Shown here: positions 8,746 to 17,668 of the stretch, piece by piece
Position numbering within the stretch: position 1 is the stretch's first letter
Layout: every line of letters begins with the position of its first letter
Origin: CAZPQM01 sp964588995
Lineage (GTDB): Bacteria; Pseudomonadota; Alphaproteobacteria; Rickettsiales; UBA8987
DNA length: 64,000 nt
Assembly: GCA_964588995.1 (NCBI GenBank)
Contig: CAZPQM010000004.1
Location: 1 to 64,000 of the forward strand
Direction: 5' to 3'
Translations under genes and position numbers: made by a program
The notes under the pieces: generated by a model
Told to the model about the DNA's origin: nothing
Seen by the model: only the letters and a program-made list of their open reading frames with translations
The model's database searches: none

Positions 8746-9045
8746 ATGTTCGACTTTTCCTTTATTGAAATTTTTGTGGTGATCGTGATCACGCTTTTGG
8801 TGGTCAAGCCGGAAGATGTGCCGGGGATTCTGCGGGCGATTGGGCGCGGCTTGGGTAAACTCAAGCAAATCTCCAACGAATGGGCGTCGATGCTGGATGA
8901 TATCGGTAAGGATATTGGCGCGGAGGAGATTAACCGTGAGATGCGCACCGTTGTCGATCTCGATGGGGAGGAGCGCGAAGCCTATGATGTTAATGAGTTA
9001 GACGATGTTCCTCGTGCAGAGCCTAAAGAAGAGTCGGGTAAATGA
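8746..9045 (+). CDS. tatB: Sec-independent translocase subunit TatB
   Basis: The protein has 99 residues, which is short for TatB. It has the typical N-terminal helix with Glu8 (FDFSFIEIFVVIVITLLVV), the KPEDVP hinge motif, an amphipathic helix (LRAIGRGLGKLKQISNEW) and an acidic tail. TatB binds twin-arginine signal peptides together with TatC. The stop overlaps the tatC start by four bases, so the two are translationally coupled. Confidence 0.92.
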   Translation: MFDFSFIEIFVVIVITLLVVKPEDVPGILRAIGRGLGKLKQISNEWASMLDDIGKDIGAEEINREMRTVVDLDGEEREAYDVNELDDVPRAEPKEESGK

Positions 9046-9842
9046 CTGAATCGGAAGATAAAGAGCAACCTCTAATTGAGCACTTACGTGAGCTTAAGCA
9101 ACGCCTTTCGATTGCAGTGGCGAGTTTCCTTCTCGCTGCTGCTATTACCTACAGCGTAGCGGAGCCGGTCTATCAATTCCTGCTGCAGCCACTTGCCGAT
9201 TTATATGAAGGGCAGGATAAGCGCCTGATTTTTACCTCGCTGACCGAGCCGTTTTTTACCTATCTCAAACTGGCGATGTTCGGTGGGTTTTGCCTTGCCT
9301 TCCCGGTGATTGCCACGCAGCTTTATGCGTTTGTCGCGCCGGGATTATACAGCAATGAGCGGCGCGTCTTCCGCCCGTTTCTGATAGCATCCCCGCTGTT
9401 GTTTTTCGCTGGGGCAGCGATGGCCTATTATGTGATTTTCCCGCTCGCCTGGTCATTCTTCATAGGGTTTGAATCGGTTGGTGGTGAAGGGGATTTGCCC
9501 ATCGAATTAGAGGCTAAAGTGAGTGACTATCTCGGTTTAACCATAAGGTTAATCATGGCATTTGGTATCGCCTTTCAACTGCCGATCGTATTGCTCTTAT
9601 TGGTGCGGGCCGGGTTTTTCGGTCAGGCGGCGCTGCGGGAAAAGCGGAAATATGCGATTATCGGCATGTTCGCCTTTGCCGCCGTGATTACCCCGCCGGA
9701 TGTGATCTCTCAGGTGGGGCTTGCTGTCCCGCTCTTGTTATTGTACGAAATCACGGTATATATGGCGGGCGCCCTTGAGCAGGAAGTCGACGGTGATGAA
9801 GTTAACGAGAAGGCTGATGAGGGTGAAGAAGCCAGCCGGTAG
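9042..9842 (+). CDS. tatC: Sec-independent translocase subunit TatC
   Basis: The 266-residue protein has six membrane segments and the family signature IEHLREL near residue 12 together with the Glu-containing periplasmic loops. TatC is the primary receptor for twin-arginine signal peptides in the inner membrane. It starts inside the last codons of tatB. The C-terminus is an acidic cytoplasmic tail longer than in the E. coli protein. The only Tat-like substrate I notice in the window is the leader-bearing SodB at 15.6 kb. Confidence 0.95.
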   Translation: MTESEDKEQPLIEHLRELKQRLSIAVASFLLAAAITYSVAEPVYQFLLQPLADLYEGQDKRLIFTSLTEPFFTYLKLAMFGGFCLAFPVIATQLYAFVAPGLYSNERRVFRPFLIASPLLFFAGAAMAYYVIFPLAWSFFIGFESVGGEGDLPIELEAKVSDYLGLTIRLIMAFGIAFQLPIVLLLLVRAGFFGQAALREKRKYAIIGMFAFAAVITPPDVISQVGLAVPLLLLYEITVYMAGALEQEVDGDEVNEKADEGEEASR

Positions 9843-9918
9843 GTGATCTTCTGCAGTTTTCGAAGGGCTTAGACATATTTACCAGCATAGCATTCCGAAT
9901 AAGGAGTAATTATAAAAA

Positions 9919-11223
9919 ATGCATAATATCAAGTGGATAAGAGATAATCCTGATATATTCGATGAGGCAATGAAGCGTCGCGGGCTTGCTCCGCAATCGG
10001 CGGAGATTCTCAAGCTGGACGAAGAATCACGCGGGGATATTACCAATCTTCAGGCCCTGCAGGAGGAGAGCAATAAGCTCGCCAAGCAGATCGGCGAGTT
10101 GATGCGTGAAGGCAAACAGGCCGAAGCGCAGGACGTGATCGCGCGCTCCAAGGAGGTGAAGGAACAGCTTGCTACGCTGAAAGACGCGGCGCAGGAGGGC
10201 GGTGAATCGGAGGCATTGACCGCGAAGCTTGCCACCCTGCCGAACCTATTTGCAGATGATGTACCCGAAGGGGCTGATGAGACGGACAATCAGGAGATAC
10301 GGCGCTGGGGGGAGCCGAAAACCGTGAACGAATTTGGCTTTCCGCCGAAAGATCATATGACACTTGCGGAGGGGCTTGAGCAGCATTTTCTATCCTCGAT
10401 GGATTTCGAGCAGACGGCCAAAATATCCGGTAGCCGTTTTGTGACGCTTTCCGGGCAATTAGCGCGGCTGGAGCGTGCACTTGGAGATTTTATGCTGGAT
10501 GTGCATACGAAGGAGTTTGGTTACCTCGAGGTGTCGCCGCCGGTGCTCGTGCGCGATGAGGCGATGTATGGCACGTCGCAGTTACCCAAATTCGCAGAGG
10601 ATTCCTATCAGACGCGGGAAGGGCATTGGCTGATCCCCACGGCAGAAGTCAGCCTGACGAACCTCGTGGCGGATCGTATTCTGGAGGAGGAGCAATTGCC
10701 GATACGCATGGTAGCGCGCACCCCGTGCTTCCGGTCGGAAGCCGGATCGGCCGGGCGGGATACGCGCGGCATGATGCGCCATCACCAGTTTAGCAAGGTA
10801 GAGCTGGTTAGTATCGTCACTCCCGAAACGGCGGAAGCCGAACATGAGCGACTTGTAGGCTGTGCTGAGGCAATTTTGCAACGGTTGGAATTGCCGTATC
10901 GTACAGTGCTGCTCTGTAGCGGTGACACTGGATTTGGCGCGCGTAAGACCTACGATATCGAGGTGTGGGTGCCGGAGCAGAATACCTACCGTGAAATATC
11001 CAGCTGCTCGCAATTCGGCGATTTTCAGGCGCGCCGCATGCAGGCAAGGTACCGGAAAAAAGGCGAAAAAGGGGCGAGTTACGTGCATACGCTGAATGGT
11101 TCGGGCCTCGCGATCGGCCGCACCTTGCTGGCGGTGCTGGAAAACTATCAGCAAAAAGACGGTTCCATTTTGGTGCCGAACGCGCTAAAATCCTATCTGA
11201 ATGGGGATTCTGTCATAAAATAG
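9919..11223 (+). CDS. serS: Seryl-tRNA synthetase
   Basis: The 434-residue enzyme shows the full SerRS plan: an N-terminal coiled-coil arm that holds the tRNA (about residues 25-105), class II motif 2 (FRSEAGSAGRDTRGM, then RHHQF) and motif 3 (GSGLAIGRTLLAVLENYQ). It charges tRNA-Ser in the cytoplasm. In many alphaproteobacteria surE and pcm lie between serS and the nlpD-like gene. Here those two are missing and the LysM gene follows directly. Confidence 0.96.
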   Translation: MHNIKWIRDNPDIFDEAMKRRGLAPQSAEILKLDEESRGDITNLQALQEESNKLAKQIGELMREGKQAEAQDVIARSKEVKEQLATLKDAAQEGGESEALTAKLATLPNLFADDVPEGADETDNQEIRRWGEPKTVNEFGFPPKDHMTLAEGLEQHFLSSMDFEQTAKISGSRFVTLSGQLARLERALGDFMLDVHTKEFGYLEVSPPVLVRDEAMYGTSQLPKFAEDSYQTREGHWLIPTAEVSLTNLVADRILEEEQLPIRMVARTPCFRSEAGSAGRDTRGMMRHHQFSKVELVSIVTPETAEAEHERLVGCAEAILQRLELPYRTVLLCSGDTGFGARKTYDIEVWVPEQNTYREISSCSQFGDFQARRMQARYRKKGEKGASYVHTLNGSGLAIGRTLLAVLENYQQKDGSILVPNALKSYLNGDSVIK

Positions 11224-11269
11224 GGGCTAAACGCCGGGCCCGTATTGAGATACACACAGGGTGTGACAG

Positions 11270-12430
11270 ATGGTAGGTAGACTACTCACAATTTCGTTGC
11301 TAGGGGTGGCCTTTGCAGGTTCCGCCTTTGCCAGACCGGCACCGGTTGAGGATCGCAGTGCGACCTATTACGGTGAGCGTGGCGGTAAGCCCTCTCCGGA
11401 CTGGAAAGTGAAAAAGCTGAAAGAAGCTGCTTCTAAGCGTCATATTACCGTCAGCCGGGGTGATACACTCTATGGCCTTGCTGAAAAGCATAATATGGAG
11501 CCTCGCGTCATCATTGATGCCAACAAGCTTAAACCGCCATATCGCTTGAAAGCCGGGCAATCGCTCTATATTCCGGCGCCGCAGACAATCACCGTCGAGC
11601 GGGGGGATTCGCTTCTAAAGATCGCAAAACGTTACGGCGTCTCCATGTCCGACATTGCCCGAAAGAATGGCATCGCCAAGCCCTATCGTCTGCAGGTGGG
11701 GCAGGTGCTGCAAATGCCGCAAGCGCCGAGCTACGTTGCCAACAAACCGGCCTCGCTCGACAAGCGCAATACGATTTCCTACGCGGCAAAGCGGTCTTCC
11801 CGGAGCGTACCGAAAACGCAGCCGGCTTCCCTTGATAAGCGCAATACGATCACGAGCGTTGCCAAGCGTATGAGCGAGCCGAAGCCCAGTATCACCCGGC
11901 AGATCGTGAATACGATACGGCCTAAACCAAGACCCGAAAGTCCGATTCAGAGTGCATCACTGGCGACCATCTCGCCCTCTGCCGGTCCGAATGTGGCGAC
12001 GAGTAGGATGCTCTATGATGAGGGGAAAAAACAGGTCGGGCATAAGACCGGGCGAACCAAATTCAGCTGGCCGACCCGGGGCACCCTGCTTTCCAGCTTC
12101 GGTAAGAAAAGCAGCGGGATTTTCAATGAGGGTATCAATATCAGCGCGCAGATTGGCCGTGAAATACGTGCAGCTGCGGGTGGTAAAGTGGTTTATGCCG
12201 GCAACGGGCTGCGTGGCTACGGCAACCTGATTATTATCCGTCATCAGGGGGGCTGGCTCTCCGCCTATGCCCACCAGCGCCGCTTTGCCGTGCGTAAAGG
12301 GGAGCGCGTCGAGAAGGGACAGGTGATCGGCTATGTCGGCGATAGTGGCAATGTCGATCGGCCGCAGCTGCATTTCGCGATTCGCAAGGGCAAAGAAGCG
12401 CAGGACCCGCTCAAACATTTACCGATTTAG
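11270..12430 (+). CDS. LysM/LytM murein hydrolase activator (NlpD/EnvC type)
   Basis: The product of 386 residues has a signal peptide (LLTISLLGVAFAGSAFA), two LysM peptidoglycan-binding domains (about residues 58-102 and 106-148), a linker with a short internal repeat (PASLDKRNTI twice) and a C-terminal LytM/M23 domain (from about 265). The zinc-binding pattern is degenerate: the usual H-x-G-x-D block reads NEGINIS, and HLHF reads QLHF. That matches the inactive LytM domains of NlpD and EnvC, which activate amidases at the division septum, so an activator role is more likely than a peptidase. Confidence 0.8.
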   Translation: MVGRLLTISLLGVAFAGSAFARPAPVEDRSATYYGERGGKPSPDWKVKKLKEAASKRHITVSRGDTLYGLAEKHNMEPRVIIDANKLKPPYRLKAGQSLYIPAPQTITVERGDSLLKIAKRYGVSMSDIARKNGIAKPYRLQVGQVLQMPQAPSYVANKPASLDKRNTISYAAKRSSRSVPKTQPASLDKRNTITSVAKRMSEPKPSITRQIVNTIRPKPRPESPIQSASLATISPSAGPNVATSRMLYDEGKKQVGHKTGRTKFSWPTRGTLLSSFGKKSSGIFNEGINISAQIGREIRAAAGGKVVYAGNGLRGYGNLIIIRHQGGWLSAYAHQRRFAVRKGERVEKGQVIGYVGDSGNVDRPQLHFAIRKGKEAQDPLKHLPI

Positions 12431-12494
12431 GCTGCTTGCACTTTCCGGGAATCTCGCTATAGTGCGCATCAAATAAATGGATAAGGGGTTTCGG

Positions 12495-12917
12495 ATGAAA
12501 GCATTTGTCATGGCATTGCTTATGACGGCAAGCAGTCAGGTTGCGATGGCGCAGGAGGCTGTGCCACCTACGGTGGGCGTGCAGGATCAATTGATTATGC
12601 TGCTGCTGATTTTCCTGATTTTTTACTTCCTGATTATTCGTCCGCAAAGCAAGAAATACAAACAACATGCCGAGATGGTGAAAGCGCTTGAGCGTGGTGA
12701 TCTCGTCGTGACCGGCGGCGGTATTGAAGGCAAGGTGGTGCGTGTGCTGGAGGATGACCGTATCGTGGTTGAAATAGCACAGGGCGTTGAAGTTACGGTG
12801 GTGAAAAGCACGGTGAGCGAAAGGCTCGCGAAAACCGAACCGAAAGCGGCGAAATCGGCGGAGAAAAAATCCGGTAAAACCGCGCCGAAAACAACGGCCA
12901 AAAGCAAGAAAAAATAA
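12495..12917 (+). CDS. yajC: Preprotein translocase subunit YajC
   Basis: The protein has one membrane helix (QLIMLLLIFLIFYFLIIRPQ), the RPQSKKYK signature and the LERGDLVVTGGGIEGKV beta domain, then a Lys/Ala-rich tail. YajC joins SecDF in the Sec holotranslocon. ATG 12495 is chosen over the ATG at 12477 because AAGGGG lies six bases before it. From 12495 the N-terminus also looks like a cleavable signal sequence (MALLMTASSQVAMAQ), longer than in E. coli YajC. The stop overlaps the secD start. Confidence 0.9.
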   Translation: MKAFVMALLMTASSQVAMAQEAVPPTVGVQDQLIMLLLIFLIFYFLIIRPQSKKYKQHAEMVKALERGDLVVTGGGIEGKVVRVLEDDRIVVEIAQGVEVTVVKSTVSERLAKTEPKAAKSAEKKSGKTAPKTTAKSKKK

Positions 12918-14485
12918 TGCTGCATTTTCCACGGTGGAAGCAAATCACGGTCTGGGCGATTTGCCTAATAGCGCTGCTGTTTGCGCTGCCTAATCTGCTG
13001 GATCAGAAAACGCTCGATAGCATGCCGGATTTCCTGCCTAAAGAAAAGATGAATCTGGGTCTGGATTTGCGCGGTGGGTCGTACCTGCTGCTGGAGGTTG
13101 ATTTTGAAACCTATCTCAAGGAGCAGCTGGCTTCGACGGTGGATGATGTGCGCGAGCGTATGCGCGGTGGTAAGGCGGAAGATCGTATCGGCTATGTCGG
13201 CCTGAAAGTGCAGGATGGTGCGGTTACCTTCCGGGTGCGCGAAACCGCTGATATCGATGCGGCGGAAGAGCGGCTCGCTGATCTACGCAGCGCGATGACG
13301 ATTGATCAGGAGGATGTGCGCTTTACGCTGCGCTACCGCGATCAGGAGATTACGCAAATGCAGCGTGACGTGGTTGATCAGTCGATTGAGATCGTCCGGA
13401 AGCGGGTCGATGAAACCGGCACGCGTGAGCCGATCATCCAGCGGCAGGGGGATTTACGGATTATCCTGCAGGTGCCGGGGTTGCAGGATCCTGAATACTT
13501 AAAAGAACTGCTCGGTAAAACCGCGAAAATGACCTTTCACTTGATGGATCCGGATGAGCCGTTTCCGTTTGCCGAAAAACGCCCCAAGCCGGGTATGAAG
13601 CTGCTCCGCGGTATCGAAAATGATGGGCGGCTCTATATGATACGAAAGCGCGTGATGCTCTCCGGTGAGATGCTGGTTGATGCGCGCGGCACGTTCAGTG
13701 AGGGGAGGCCAGTGGTCAGTTTTCGCTTCAATAATCAGGGTGGTAAAAAGTTCGCGAAAATCACCAAAGAAAATGTCGGCAATCCGTTTGCGATTGTGCT
13801 TGACGGCGCGGTAATTTCCGCACCCGTCATACAAAGTCCTATTTTGGGCGGTAGCGGCATCATCACCGGGCAGTTCTCCGTGCAGGAAGTAAATGACCTT
13901 GCGCTGCTGCTGCGATCCGGTGCGCTACCGGCGCCGATTGAGATACTGGAAGAACGTACCGTGGGGCCGAGCCTCGGGCAGGATTCGATTCAAGCGGGGA
14001 GCAGTGCGGCCCTGATCGGTATCGTGCTGGTGATGATCGCGATGGTGGTGTTATATGGTCGGTTTGGCATCTATTCCGACATTGCGCTGGCTATCAATAT
14101 GATCCTGATCATCGCGGTGCTTTCCGGGTTACAGGCAACGCTTACGCTTCCAGGCATTGCCGGCATGGTGCTGACGATGGGTATGGCGGTTGATGCGAAC
14201 GTGCTGATTTTTGAGCGTATCCGCGAGGAGCTTTCGATCGGGAAAACACCCTTTGCCGCGGTCGATCAGGGGTTTGCACAGGCGTTTAAAACCATTCGCG
14301 ACTCGAACATTACGACGCTGATCGCGACCTTTTTGCTGTTTATGTACGGCTCTGGGCCGGTTAAAGGCTTTGCGGTGACGCTCTCGATCGGTATCATCTG
14401 TTCCATGTTTTCTGCCATTTTACTTACGCGCCTGCTTGTGGTAACGTGGCTCAAACGGACTAAGCCGAGCGCGCTGAACTTATAA
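12917..14485 (+). CDS. secD: Protein translocase subunit SecD
   Basis: The 522-residue protein has an N-terminal membrane helix, the large periplasmic P1 domain with LGLDLRGGSYLLLEV, and five C-terminal helices with the family patterns GSSAALIGIVLVMIAMVV and TLPGIAGMVLTMGMAVDANV. It uses the proton gradient to pull proteins out of SecYEG. SecF is normally the next gene or is fused to SecD; here it lies 14 kb away on the other strand and the Mth938 gene follows instead. Confidence 0.95.
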   Translation: MLHFPRWKQITVWAICLIALLFALPNLLDQKTLDSMPDFLPKEKMNLGLDLRGGSYLLLEVDFETYLKEQLASTVDDVRERMRGGKAEDRIGYVGLKVQDGAVTFRVRETADIDAAEERLADLRSAMTIDQEDVRFTLRYRDQEITQMQRDVVDQSIEIVRKRVDETGTREPIIQRQGDLRIILQVPGLQDPEYLKELLGKTAKMTFHLMDPDEPFPFAEKRPKPGMKLLRGIENDGRLYMIRKRVMLSGEMLVDARGTFSEGRPVVSFRFNNQGGKKFAKITKENVGNPFAIVLDGAVISAPVIQSPILGGSGIITGQFSVQEVNDLALLLRSGALPAPIEILEERTVGPSLGQDSIQAGSSAALIGIVLVMIAMVVLYGRFGIYSDIALAINMILIIAVLSGLQATLTLPGIAGMVLTMGMAVDANVLIFERIREELSIGKTPFAAVDQGFAQAFKTIRDSNITTLIATFLLFMYGSGPVKGFAVTLSIGIICSMFSAILLTRLLVVTWLKRTKPSALNL

Positions 14486-14507
14486 TGGCAAGGTCGACGG
14501 AGACGCC

Positions 14508-14885
14508 ATGGTTGATGTAACACCACTCATTCCTGAGGGCAAGCAGGTCATTGATGCCTATGGTGACGGCGGGTTTCGTATTGCCAATCAGCGCTACGAA
14601 CACGCGGTCATTATCCTTCCGGATAAAACGCTTAAATGGAACGTGACATCGGTTGAATCGCTGACGGCTGACGATATGGAGGGTGTGATAGCACATAAAG
14701 AGGATATTGATGTGCTGCTGATCGGCTGCGGAGAGCGGCAGCAATTCCTGCCGGCTGAGGTGGAAAAGGAACTTGCGGGCCACCGAATCATCCCGGAGCA
14801 GATGGATACTGGTGCCGCGTGCCGGACGTATAACGTCCTGCTTTCGGAGGAGCGCGCAGTCGCCGTGGCACTCATTCCGGTTTAA
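14508..14885 (+). CDS. Mth938-like domain protein (DUF498)
   Basis: The 125-residue protein shows the Mth938/NDUFAF3 pattern: DAYGDGGFRIANQRYEHAVI near the start, LLIGCGERQQFLP in the middle and MDTGAACRTYNVLLSEERAVA near the end. Eukaryotic NDUFAF3 helps assemble respiratory complex I, and alphaproteobacterial relatives typically sit after secDF. The exact bacterial role is unsettled. A complex I or membrane-protein assembly factor is the best inference. Confidence 0.85.
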   Translation: MVDVTPLIPEGKQVIDAYGDGGFRIANQRYEHAVIILPDKTLKWNVTSVESLTADDMEGVIAHKEDIDVLLIGCGERQQFLPAEVEKELAGHRIIPEQMDTGAACRTYNVLLSEERAVAVALIPV

Positions 14886-15624
14886 GTTAGGATAGCGCGG
14901 CTACTCTACTCCTCCCCCGCTTGCACGGCATTTTTCTACTTCTCCCCCCTGCTTGCGGCGGACTCATTTACTCCTCCCCCTGTATGCGGGGGGAGGTTGG
15001 GAGGGGGTGTTATTGCGAGCGGCGTAGCCGCGCGGCAATCTCGTGCGGCTGGGTATATGCGGCCTGAGATCGCTTTACTGCGTTCGCGATGACGAGGCAG
15101 TAGATCCTTCGACTACGCTACGCTCCGCTCAGGATGACGATCCGAACAGTCACTCCTCCCCCTGCTAGCGGGTGGAGGTTGGGAGGGGGGCGACTCGTCA
15201 TCCTGAACTTGATTCAGGATCTCATGAGGCGTGCTACCTCCTGAGATTCCAGCGTTCGCTGGAATGACGATCCAGTCTGAACCATGGATACCTCTATAAT
15301 GGCTGCGCCATTCGGGGTATGACGAGTGGCTATAACCACTAACCAAATGACACCCCCACCACTGCGGCTAACGCGCTGACGCACGTAAGCATGGTTGCCT
15401 CCCCCGCAGGCAGGGGAGGATGCGTTCTTTACCCCCTCTCCCGCATGCCGAGAGGGCTAGGGTGAGGGTGTCATTGCGAGCGACCAACGGGAGCGGGCTC
15501 TCTTTTTGTCATGCTGAGCGAGCAGGGCGAGTCGAAGCATCTTTACAGACGCTCAATCACATAAGATCCTTCGGCTGCGCCGCGGCTTTTAAATTAACAG
15601 CGGAAAGCCGTCAGTAACCTGTGG
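14886..15624. repeat. Mosaic of intergenic repeats
   Basis: These 740 bases hold no credible gene. They are built from repeated modules. G/C-rich CTCCTCCCCC...GGGGGGAGG hairpins occur at about 14963 and 15152, and TTGCGAGCGGCGTAGCCGCG at about 15013. Palindromes flanked by GTCAT/ATGAC include one near 15200 (CATCCTGAAC...GATTCAGGAT) and one near 15245 (TTCCAGCG TT CGCTGGAA). The right part is one copy of the 160-bp dispersed repeat described separately. Confidence 0.7.
15338..15497 (+). repeat. Dispersed repeat, copy A
   Basis: From CTAACCAAATGACACCCCCA to GCGAGCGACCAACGGGAGCG, this segment matches the reverse complement of 27026-27179 over nearly its whole length. The best conserved parts are the two ends, the GCCTCCCCCGCAGGCAGG block and the AGGGTGAGGG block. 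The middle differs between the copies. Confidence 0.85.
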
Positions 15625-16380
15625 CTATGCCGCTTTTTGCTGTTTGGCTTCGGCGAAATTTTCCGCAACGAAATCCCAGTTAATGAGATTATCGATGAAG
15701 CTCTCCATATATTTCGGACGTGCATTCTGATAATCGAGGTAATAGGCGTGTTCCCATACATCCATCGTGAGGAGTGGGGTTTCGCCTTCGGTCATCGGGT
15801 TTTCAGCGTTCAGTGTTTTGCGCACGGCCAGCTTACCGTTTTTATCAAGCACGAGCCACGCCCAGCCGCTGCCGAACTGGGTAGCGCCGGCGGTGGAAAA
15901 CTCTTCCTTGAATTTGTCGAAGGAACCGAAATCGCTGTTGATTTTCTCCGCCAGCTCACCGGATGGGCTGCCGCCGCCATCAGGGCCCATGCAGTTCCAG
16001 TAAAAAGTGTGGTTCCAGACCTGCGCAGCGTTATTGAATACACCCTGCTTGCTGTCATCATTCGCAGTGGCGAGGATAATTTCTTCCAGACTTTTCCCCG
16101 CGAGATCGGTGTTTTCGATTGCATCATTCAGCTTGGTTACATAGGCATTGTGGTGTTTGCCGTGGTGGAAATCCAACGTCTCGCTGGAAATATGTGGCTC
16201 GAGTGCGTCTTTCGCGTAGGGTAAGTCGGGTAAAGTAAAGCTCATGGTCGATGCTCCTTTTTGGTATACATGATCAAATTGATTAGGATGCGCGCGTGCT
16301 CCCCGCAGGCCAAAACCGCTGATAGCAGCCAGCCCGGACAGGCTGAGCAAACGCAAAAAATGCCGTTTAGATAAAAGCAT
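15625..16380 (-). CDS. sodB: Iron superoxide dismutase with Tat-like leader or internal start
   Basis: The core is a standard Fe-SOD: HISSETLDFHHGKHHNAYV with two metal His, WNHTFYWNCMGP and MDVWEHAYYLDYQN with the Asp and His ligands. It converts superoxide to oxygen and peroxide. There are two plausible starts. ATG 16380 has GAGGAG close upstream and adds 45 residues that look like an export signal (SKRHFLRLL, hydrophobic core, GARA cleavage site). ATG 16245 has AGGAG eight bases upstream and gives the normal cytoplasmic protein of 206 residues. Both products may be made. Confidence 0.92.
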   Translation of the reverse strand: MLLSKRHFLRLLSLSGLAAISGFGLRGARAHPNQFDHVYQKGASTMSFTLPDLPYAKDALEPHISSETLDFHHGKHHNAYVTKLNDAIENTDLAGKSLEEIILATANDDSKQGVFNNAAQVWNHTFYWNCMGPDGGGSPSGELAEKINSDFGSFDKFKEEFSTAGATQFGSGWAWLVLDKNGKLAVRKTLNAENPMTEGETPLLTMDVWEHAYYLDYQNARPKYMESFIDNLINWDFVAENFAEAKQQKAA

Positions 16381-16414
16381 TAACTCCTCTTTTTTAAACT
16401 ACTATGAGTATTCG

Positions 16415-17668
16415 TTATAAAGAAGCGATGCGTTTCATATCAAGTGATAACGACTCGCAAAGTGCCTGGGCTTTTACGAGGGTTTCCAGCCATTCCGCTT
16501 CCGGCTCGGAGTCATGCACGATCGCACCGCCAACCTGAAATTCAAAGCGCCTGCCATCGGTGATCAGTGTGCGGATGATCACGGACAGATCGCAGGAGCC
16601 GTCCCCGCCGAACCAGCCAATCGCACCGGAATAGATGCCGCGCGCATGAGCTTCCAATGCGGAGCAGATCTCCATCGCTTTGATTTTGGGTGCGCCGGTC
16701 ATTGAGCCGGGCGGGAAGCAGGCTTTCACCGCTTCCAGTGTCGGCACTTCCGGTCGCTTCTTGGCATGTATGCTGGTCGCCATATGGTAGATGGTTGCGA
16801 ACTCATTGATCTCAAACAGTTGCGGAACGTTTACGCTGCCGGGTACGGCGCTACGGGAAAGATCGTTTCGCATCAGATCGACAATCATCAGATTTTCCGC
16901 CTTATCCTTCACGCTGGATGTGAGCGCTTGTTTTCCTTCCGGTGTTTTCGGTGCAGAGCCCTTGATCGGACGGACCGTCATCTGCCCGTATGCAGTGATG
17001 GTGATAAACTGCTCGGGGCTTGATGAAATGACCTGAAACCCGCCGCATTTGAGATAGGCCGAATAAGGCGACGGGCTAAGCGCATTCAGCCGGAGATAGA
17101 GCGAAAGCGGGTCGGCTTGCTTTTCAAACTCACCGGCAAATTTTCGCGTCAGATTCGCCTGATAGATATCCCCGCGGCGAATGGCCTGCCGGATAGCGCT
17201 CACCTTCTCCAGATACTCCGCTTTGGTCATATTGGAGCGGAGCTCTGAAACAGACACCCTCTTCTCCTTGCGATCCCTCCGCTGTAAATTGGCGGAAGAT
17301 TGAAGGCTATCGGGTGTGGCTGTGACGGATTTTTCTTCGTGGTCGAACAGGAGCACATGCTCAAACTGCATGAAGCACAGAGCGGGCGTATCGAACAGGT
17401 AAGGCGGATTGCTCGAAAGCTGCTCGACATCGTTTTTCAGGCGGTAGCCCAGATAGCCGAACCAACTGTTATCGAGCTGCTTCTGATCCGCGGAAAGTTT
17501 CCCGGCTAAATCAGAGAAATGCTCGCTCGTGATGCGATCTTTCAGGCCGTAGGCGAGCAGGCTGTAGCGTCCGGAATAGCCGGTTCGCAATGAGGAGTGC
17601 AAAAAGGCGAGATGGTCGTGCTCCGCCTCGACTGCCTGCAATGCATCCAGCGGGTCTATCCAGCGCAT
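16415..17668 (-). CDS. pabB: Aminodeoxychorismate synthase component I
   Basis: From ATG 17668 the protein has 417 residues, with the chorismate-binding signatures RRGDIYQANLTRKF, PIKGSAPKT and FPPGSMTGAPKIKAMEI. It aminates chorismate to 4-amino-4-deoxychorismate in folate synthesis. A longer frame upstream overlaps the preceding gene heavily and encodes no conserved sequence. The start overlaps the stop of the class IV aminotransferase gene by 13 bases, so the pair is one operon and supplies both steps to p-aminobenzoate. Confidence 0.9.
   Translation of the reverse strand: MRWIDPLDALQAVEAEHDHLAFLHSSLRTGYSGRYSLLAYGLKDRITSEHFSDLAGKLSADQKQLDNSWFGYLGYRLKNDVEQLSSNPPYLFDTPALCFMQFEHVLLFDHEEKSVTATPDSLQSSANLQRRDRKEKRVSVSELRSNMTKAEYLEKVSAIRQAIRRGDIYQANLTRKFAGEFEKQADPLSLYLRLNALSPSPYSAYLKCGGFQVISSSPEQFITITAYGQMTVRPIKGSAPKTPEGKQALTSSVKDKAENLMIVDLMRNDLSRSAVPGSVNVPQLFEINEFATIYHMATSIHAKKRPEVPTLEAVKACFPPGSMTGAPKIKAMEICSALEAHARGIYSGAIGWFGGDGSCDLSVIIRTLITDGRRFEFQVGGAIVHDSEPEAEWLETLVKAQALCESLSLDMKRIASL

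Noticed and set aside
14886..15624. Regularly spaced G/C-rich repeats considered as a CRISPR array.
   Set aside because: Repeat units differ in length and orientation, there are no uniform spacers and no cas genes.
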